Shown here: positions 6,203 to 9,724 of the stretch, piece by piece | Position numbering within the stretch: the stretch's first letter is position 1 | Layout of the letters: the number at the start of each line of letters is the position of its first letter | Origin: CAYMSF01 sp964542255 | GTDB lineage: Bacteria; Verrucomicrobiota; Lentisphaeria; Victivallales; Victivallaceae | Direction of reading: 5' to 3' | DNA length: 9,724 nucleotides | Assembly: GCA_964542255.1 (NCBI GenBank) | Contig: CAZITV010000086.1 | Span: forward strand, 1 to 9,724 | Notes under the pieces: model-generated | Database searches by the model: none | What the model was told of the DNA's origin: nothing | Seen by the model: the letters and a program-made list of their open reading frames with translations, nothing else | Translations under genes and position numbers: made by a program

Positions 6203-7227
6203 TTTTTCATATCCTCTTTTTTTACTGTATCATAGAGGGCGCGGACATTTTCGACTGGAGTCTCGCGGTCAAATGCCCATGCTAAAATCGTGTGCTGGTT
6301 AAATTTGGTGATAGTATTCATTAATTTTTCAATTTCATTTTTTACCGTGTCAGGTTTAGCCTGCATCATCATCACGTTATCCAGCAGCGGCATTATGTGG
6401 ACACCGCTCATCGTGTCATAAACTTTTTCCAAGTCTGTCCCGGCTCCGAGTTGAATATGACCAAGTCCAGGCAGCTTGGCAAATTCATCAATTAAATGCG
6501 TTGAAGAACCACAGGAATGGTAGTAAACTGTATCAAACTGCCGCGAAATCATACTGTTAACCGGCAAAACCACCTCACGGTAAACTTCCGGTGAAAGCAT
6601 CGATGCCGCACAATCACCCAGCGAAATAGCATTGAATTTTACCCCGGTAACTGCGGCAAAACGGCTGTAAATAGCTTGATAAATATCCCATAACTTGGTA
6701 AAAATACGCTGCGCCGCTTCCGGTTCAGTCATCATCGTAATGAATACTTCTTCACCGCATAGCTGATGTGCCGCGGTATAAGGCGTATGGATATTCATCA
6801 TCCCCGATTTGGTGAAGCAGATGTCAGCGGCATCACCATGATGGCGCTTCACAACCTCGTAAAGTGCAATCATTCTGTCAACTACCGGGTGATGTGCCAC
6901 ATCTTCCGGCTTAATCTTCATGATTTCTTCCGGGCTGAGGTGCTCCCAGGGTTTGCCCCAGCTTTCTACCGTGCCGTCATCAGGAAAACGCCATTCCGCG
7001 CCCTGAGTTTTCATAATCAAATCAACGGATTGGATGAATACATTGGTATCCGGTTGCGGTTTTTGCGAGCTTACTCCAAAATCGCCAAAAAAATCATAAA
7101 GCAGTTTTTGCTCCGCTATGGAAACCTCTTCTTTGTGACCCAAGTCAAAATAGTAGGCCTCTCCATAATTCACCCCGAGGTGCTTATGAAAGAATGCCGG
7201 CATAAAGTTTAGACTAATGTCAGTCAT
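6199..7227 (-). CDS. URO-D superfamily protein B (methyltransferase-like, His-x-Cys type)
   Basis: The 342-residue protein has the uroporphyrinogen decarboxylase/cobalamin-independent methyltransferase barrel. Recognisable segments include LGDCAASMLSPEVYREVVLP (203-222), VYYHSCGSSTHLIDEF (234-249) and the C-terminal DRETPVENVRALYDTV (320-335). The arginine-rich N-terminal motif of true HemE is absent, so heme synthesis is not its role. Characterised relatives such as MtaA and MtbA transfer methyl groups from corrinoid proteins to a thiol and bind zinc through His-x-Cys plus a distant Cys. Here H237 and C239 are kept, but the position of the third ligand, counted back from the TP motif, reads W317. 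No corrinoid protein lies in the window, so the reaction is unknown. The ATG at 7227 has GAGGG 5 nt upstream. It follows URO-D protein A by 15 nt and is translationally coupled to the SGNH gene. It shares little obvious identity with protein A. Confidence 0.85.
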   Translation of the reverse strand: MTDISLNFMPAFFHKHLGVNYGEAYYFDLGHKEEVSIAEQKLLYDFFGDFGVSSQKPQPDTNVFIQSVDLIMKTQGAEWRFPDDGTVESWGKPWEHLSPEEIMKIKPEDVAHHPVVDRMIALYEVVKRHHGDAADICFTKSGMMNIHTPYTAAHQLCGEEVFITMMTEPEAAQRIFTKLWDIYQAIYSRFAAVTGVKFNAISLGDCAASMLSPEVYREVVLPVNSMISRQFDTVYYHSCGSSTHLIDEFAKLPGLGHIQLGAGTDLEKVYDTMSGVHIMPLLDNVMMMQAKPDTVKNEIEKLMNTITKFNQHTILAWAFDRETPVENVRALYDTVKKEDMKK

Positions 7228-7242
7228 ATTATCCCTCTACAG

Positions 7243-8412
7243 TTATGATTTTAAATTCATCCATTGTGGTGAAAGTTTGATAGCTTCATCAATCATCGCG
7301 TGTATATTCTCTTCCGGTGTTTCACGCCCGACCTGGTCGCCGGTACCGACAATTACCCGCGGATTGCCGGCGAATGCCCGCATAATTTCGCCAACTTCAT
7401 TCCGCACGTCCTGGGTTGTCCCGCGAATCAGCGTCTCAACGGTGTGCACATTGCCGTTCATTGTGGTTTTGCCGCGCAGCAGTTGTTCGACTATTTGCAG
7501 TTCTTTCAGTCCGGTTAAGTCACCGCCGGGGGGGCGCTCAAACGGGCAAACGCAGTCAATGCCGATTTCGGCAAAATCCGCTACTGTTTCCATTGACTTG
7601 CCGTGAAAATGTATATGCAGTAATTTGCCATGGCGGTGCAGGGCATCCACGACCGCTTTGATAACCGGTTTATCCCACTCGCGCCACATCATCGGTCCGA
7701 TTAATGAATTGCAGCTCCACGAGCAGCCCAGAACATAGCTTTCAAATGGCGTTGTTTTGCAAAGATGGTCAATGCGCCGGATTAGCTGTTCAACATATTT
7801 CTCTCTTAACTCCAGCAGTTTTGGGGTGAAGTCAGGATTCATAAAGTCAAAAATAGCGGTTTCAAAGCCGCCGTCACGCGCACCCGCAAACATATCGAAA
7901 AACGGTACCCCAAGCCAGCATTCCAGCAAAAAACTGTCGCCAACTTCATCGTACGCTTTGATGAGCGGCGCGATATCGAAATCTTCCGCTTCGCCGCCAA
8001 ATGTCGCAATCTCCCACGCCGCCAAATCATTTTCCAGCGATTTTATCTGTCCGTCCAGCGCCCAGCACGGTTCTTCTTTGGAATAGACCATCGTTGAGGT
8101 TAGTTCGCCGGCAGAGGTGCGGACAATATTTTTTACTTCAAGCGTACCGTCAGGATTGTATTTTTCTTCCGTCGCTGCTTTTACCAAATCGTTGTTGGGC
8201 AGAAAAAACGCCAAGCCCCAGCCTTCGCAGCCAAATTTGGCGAACGTAGTTTTCAATGCCTGATGAAACGGCACGTTGCGTTGAAATTCAATCATATCAA
8301 CACCCAGCACTTTTGCCGGGTAATAATACCACAGTTCCGGCGCGATTGCCACCCGGTCAGAAAATTTTCCGCGATATGCGTTCAGCATCCGTTGTTTACC
8401 ACTAAATTGCAT
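7243..8412 (-). CDS. URO-D superfamily protein A (His-x-His variant)
   Basis: The 389-residue product begins with the pattern common in large, uncharacterised URO-D families (KQRMLNAYRGKFSDRVAIAP, 6-25, followed by ELWYYYPAK). Later landmarks are SNSLIGP-type sequence CNSLIGPMMWREWDKPV (234-250), LLHIHFHGKSMETV (264-277), the proline-rich CPFERPPGGDL (289-299) and GTGDQVGRETPEENIHAM (356-373). Where methylcobamide methyltransferases of the superfamily have His-x-Cys-Gly this protein has H268-F-H270-G271, and where they have the C-terminal cysteine it has D359, suggesting a changed metal site. It is not HemE, whose N-terminal substrate-binding arginines are missing. The substrate is unknown; it is presumably cytoplasmic and linked to the neighbouring sugar genes. 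The ATG at 8412 has AAGGG about 9 nt upstream. It lies 44 nt after the fucosidase gene and 15 nt before protein B. A run of seven C in the coding strand (7528-7534) falls in the PPGG codons. Confidence 0.85.
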   Translation of the reverse strand: MQFSGKQRMLNAYRGKFSDRVAIAPELWYYYPAKVLGVDMIEFQRNVPFHQALKTTFAKFGCEGWGLAFFLPNNDLVKAATEEKYNPDGTLEVKNIVRTSAGELTSTMVYSKEEPCWALDGQIKSLENDLAAWEIATFGGEAEDFDIAPLIKAYDEVGDSFLLECWLGVPFFDMFAGARDGGFETAIFDFMNPDFTPKLLELREKYVEQLIRRIDHLCKTTPFESYVLGCSWSCNSLIGPMMWREWDKPVIKAVVDALHRHGKLLHIHFHGKSMETVADFAEIGIDCVCPFERPPGGDLTGLKELQIVEQLLRGKTTMNGNVHTVETLIRGTTQDVRNEVGEIMRAFAGNPRVIVGTGDQVGRETPEENIHAMIDEAIKLSPQWMNLKS

Positions 8413-8435
8413 AATTAATTGCCCTTGATTTTATG

Positions 8436-8454
8436 ATGGCGTTGTTGCCGCCAT
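8436..8454 (-). other. Intercistronic hairpin between fucosidase and URO-D genes
   Basis: In the 44-nt gap, ATGGCG (8436-8441) and CGCCAT (8449-8454) form a perfect 6-bp GC-rich stem with a 7-nt loop. No T run follows on the minus strand, so it is not a standard terminator. It could protect an mRNA end or partly attenuate expression of the downstream four genes relative to the fucosidase. Confidence 0.3.
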
Positions 8455-8456
8455 GA

Positions 8457-9446
8457 TTAGTTTATCGTACCAAACTTTTCAATATTCTTTTGCAAACGCA
8501 TCAACGCGTCAACGTGCACCGCTGGAATTACACCGCTGCGGTCAGGCGGAACATCCAGCAGCAAATTGGTGCCGCGCGAACGGCAGACCAGATACATCCC
8601 CATGAGTTCAGCGTCAGAACGCGGCATGTCACCATCTTTATAAAACCATTCCTTGCCGATTGGGTCGCAAACTTCACCAGGCATATAATAGCTTTTACCT
8701 TCAATCTCACGCCACTTAACGTGGCCGGAATGGCTGTTCGGCAAAAAACGTTCAATCGCGACCAGGTCAGACGGCCATACTTTGCCGATGTTATATGCGG
8801 AACCATCGCCGATGCCGGTATTCATCATTATTACGCTGTTCGGCTGCAGTGTTGCGATGGTCTGATACAGTTCATTGCGGTAACAGCGCGGTAAAACGTG
8901 TGGAATATCTATCCAGACCTCGCCGATATCACCGTACTGAGTTAGCAATTCCTGAATCTGCGCGGTTTGAAAATCCTGATAGGCGCTTGATGTATAAGAT
9001 TCATGACCGGGATTCATAATGTCGCCGGCATCATTCGGCGTCACTGATCCCATCCGGTGATGATTGTCCCACGAGCAGTAATAAAAGCCTGGTAATATTC
9101 CGCAGCGCCGGCAGGCGGTAACAAATGCTGCTACTACATCGGTGGTGTTGCCGCTTGTGCCAACGTGATAGTCAGTATGTTTTGACGGCCACAGACAATG
9201 TCCGGCGACGTGTTTGGTGGTTAGTACCGCGTATTTCATTCCGGCATCGCGTGCCACTGCTGCCCACTGGTCAACATCCAGTCCTGTTGGCGCATAGAGT
9301 GTGGATGGTTTGTCGCCCTGGGATAATTCTTCTCCATCAAAAGTGCTCATGCCGAAATGTATGAACATGCCGTAACCGAGATTTTCCCACCGCTGCAGTT
9401 GCGCCAAACTTAACCGCTGGCTTGCTGGTTTTTCCGTTGCTTTCAT
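8457..9446 (-). CDS. Alpha-L-fucosidase, GH29 family, short cytoplasmic form
   Basis: The 329-residue protein has the GH29 catalytic barrel: GYGMFIHFGMSTF (24-36, with the HFG of the family), YAVLTTKHVAGHCLWPSKHT (72-91), GFYYCSWDN (120-128), and GEVWIDIPH (175-183), where D180 occupies the usual nucleophile position. The end of the barrel shows GTNLLLDVPPDRSG (292-305), equivalent to the family's NLLLNxxPxxxG. GH29 enzymes remove terminal alpha-L-fucose from glycans with retention. Most are 430 residues or more, exported, and carry a C-terminal beta-sandwich; this one stops after the barrel and has no signal peptide, so it should act on imported oligosaccharides. A galactosidase-like side activity is possible in this family. 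The ATG at 9446 has GGAG 6 nt upstream. It is the first gene of the five-gene operon, and the promoter region lies immediately upstream. Assignment to GH29 is firm; substrate is inferred. Confidence 0.88.
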   Translation of the reverse strand: MKATEKPASQRLSLAQLQRWENLGYGMFIHFGMSTFDGEELSQGDKPSTLYAPTGLDVDQWAAVARDAGMKYAVLTTKHVAGHCLWPSKHTDYHVGTSGNTTDVVAAFVTACRRCGILPGFYYCSWDNHHRMGSVTPNDAGDIMNPGHESYTSSAYQDFQTAQIQELLTQYGDIGEVWIDIPHVLPRCYRNELYQTIATLQPNSVIMMNTGIGDGSAYNIGKVWPSDLVAIERFLPNSHSGHVKWREIEGKSYYMPGEVCDPIGKEWFYKDGDMPRSDAELMGMYLVCRSRGTNLLLDVPPDRSGVIPAVHVDALMRLQKNIEKFGTIN

Positions 9447-9474
9447 CAGGTTCTCCGTAAGATTATATGTGATA

Positions 9475-9503
9475 TTAATATAAAGTAATTTATCTCAATG
9501 CAA
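9475..9503 (-). promoter_or_regulatory. Candidate promoter of the five-gene sugar operon
   Basis: On the minus strand, TTGCAT (9503-9498) and TATTAA (9480-9475) are spaced by 17 nt, giving a start near 9468 and a leader of about 22 nt before the fucosidase ATG. A perfect TATAAT also occurs nearer the gene (9467-9462), but it has no -35 at proper distance and would leave almost no leader. The surroundings are AT-rich, so chance matches are easy. Confidence 0.35.
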
Positions 9504-9571
9504 AATCAGTTTTCAGTTTTAATTAGATGTAAACTGCCGTCGCGCAAAGCACCGGCAATTTGATTTTAAAT

Positions 9572-9600
9572 TTGAATTAAAATATATCATACTGTATAAT
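9572..9600 (+). promoter_or_regulatory. Strong-looking rightward promoter, divergent from the sugar operon
   Basis: TTGAAT (9572-9577), a 17-nt spacer and a perfect TATAAT (9595-9600) form the best promoter match in the window. It points out of the window, away from the fucosidase. Its -10 is embedded in the perfect inverted repeat GTATA-A-TATAC (9594-9604), a possible operator. Divergent placement next to a catabolic operon is typical of a regulator or transporter gene, but that gene is not visible here. Confidence 0.5.
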
Positions 9601-9724
9601 ATACCGCCATTATTGCAGTTTTGAATGGAATTTAGTATCTAAAAGAATGGAAAATTATGAACAAAACATATAATTGCTAACGCCGGCGGGCACTCGTCAC
9701 ATTCTTTCATGAACCGGCGGCAAA
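9601..9724 (+). other. Leader region with possible 7-codon peptide and gene start at the window edge
   Basis: Downstream of the rightward promoter, ATG 9657 opens a frame of only seven codons (MNKTYNC, stop 9678-9680) behind a weak GG-containing ribosome site. A second ATG at 9709 (MNRRQ...) stays open to the window end but has no ribosome site that I can see. The sequence CCGGCGG occurs twice (9683-9689 and 9714-9720). Whether this is the start of the next gene, a leader peptide or plain leader cannot be decided. The stretch 9504-9571 shows only AT-rich sequence. Confidence 0.25.

Noticed and set aside
6199..8412. Annotation of either URO-D protein as uroporphyrinogen decarboxylase HemE.
   Set aside because: The conserved N-terminal arginine motif of HemE is absent, no heme genes are nearby, and the C-terminal motifs resemble the methyltransferase-like branch.
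6766..9364. Open frames of 70-150 codons on the plus strand antisense to the URO-D and fucosidase genes.
   Set aside because: The minus-strand products carry full family motifs throughout. The antisense translations are cysteine- and arginine-rich without domain features, as expected for shadows.
9563..9583. AT-only imperfect palindrome ATTTTAA...TTAAAAT upstream of the sugar operon.
   Set aside because: In DNA this AT-rich, such palindromes arise easily, and it overlaps the -35 of the rightward promoter without other support. I did not list it as an operator.

Overview
The window looks like chromosomal DNA of a bacterium that uses GCC/CCG-rich codons at a moderate GC content (mid-40s percent, estimated by eye). 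A membrane-anchored SUMF1-domain protein, URO-D superfamily paralogues in a carbohydrate operon, an intracellular fucosidase and a PF07385-type isomerase together suggest the PVC group, perhaps Lentisphaerota/Victivallales. No marker gene here proves that placement.

Left half (1-4871): a SUMF1-domain membrane protein (76-1233, +) converges on tilS (1261-2643, -). tilS diverges from a compact + strand housekeeping cluster: rdgB (nucleotide-pool sanitation), an unrecognised probable secreted protein whose start overlaps the rdgB stop, and rlmH (23S rRNA methyltransferase). tilS and rdgB are read from a 121-nt divergent region with overlapping candidate promoters and short repeats. The gap after rlmH (4655-4871) holds a possible 31-codon gene with a good ribosome binding site and a weak minus-strand terminator candidate.

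Right half (4872-9446): five tightly packed minus-strand genes form a likely operon. In transcription order they are a short GH29 alpha-L-fucosidase without signal peptide, two different URO-D superfamily proteins that are not HemE-like, an SGNH/GDSL hydrolase (4-nt ATGA overlap with the preceding gene), and a D-lyxose/D-mannose-type ketol-isomerase. None of the five shows a signal peptide, so the set reads as a cytoplasmic pathway for an imported small fucosylated or otherwise decorated sugar. The fucosidase would trim it, the esterase-like protein could remove acyl groups, the isomerase would handle a released aldose, and the URO-D proteins may act on methyl groups or perform an unknown reaction. 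The two URO-D proteins carry different residues where characterised zinc methyltransferases of the family have His-x-Cys...Cys. This operon is the most likely place for undescribed biochemistry.

The right edge (9447-9724) is a regulatory region: a candidate promoter for the operon and, back to back with it, a strong-looking rightward promoter (TTGAAT-N17-TATAAT) whose -10 lies in a small palindrome. It points at a gene whose body is beyond the window. I saw no tRNA, rRNA, CRISPR array, insertion sequence or phage gene.
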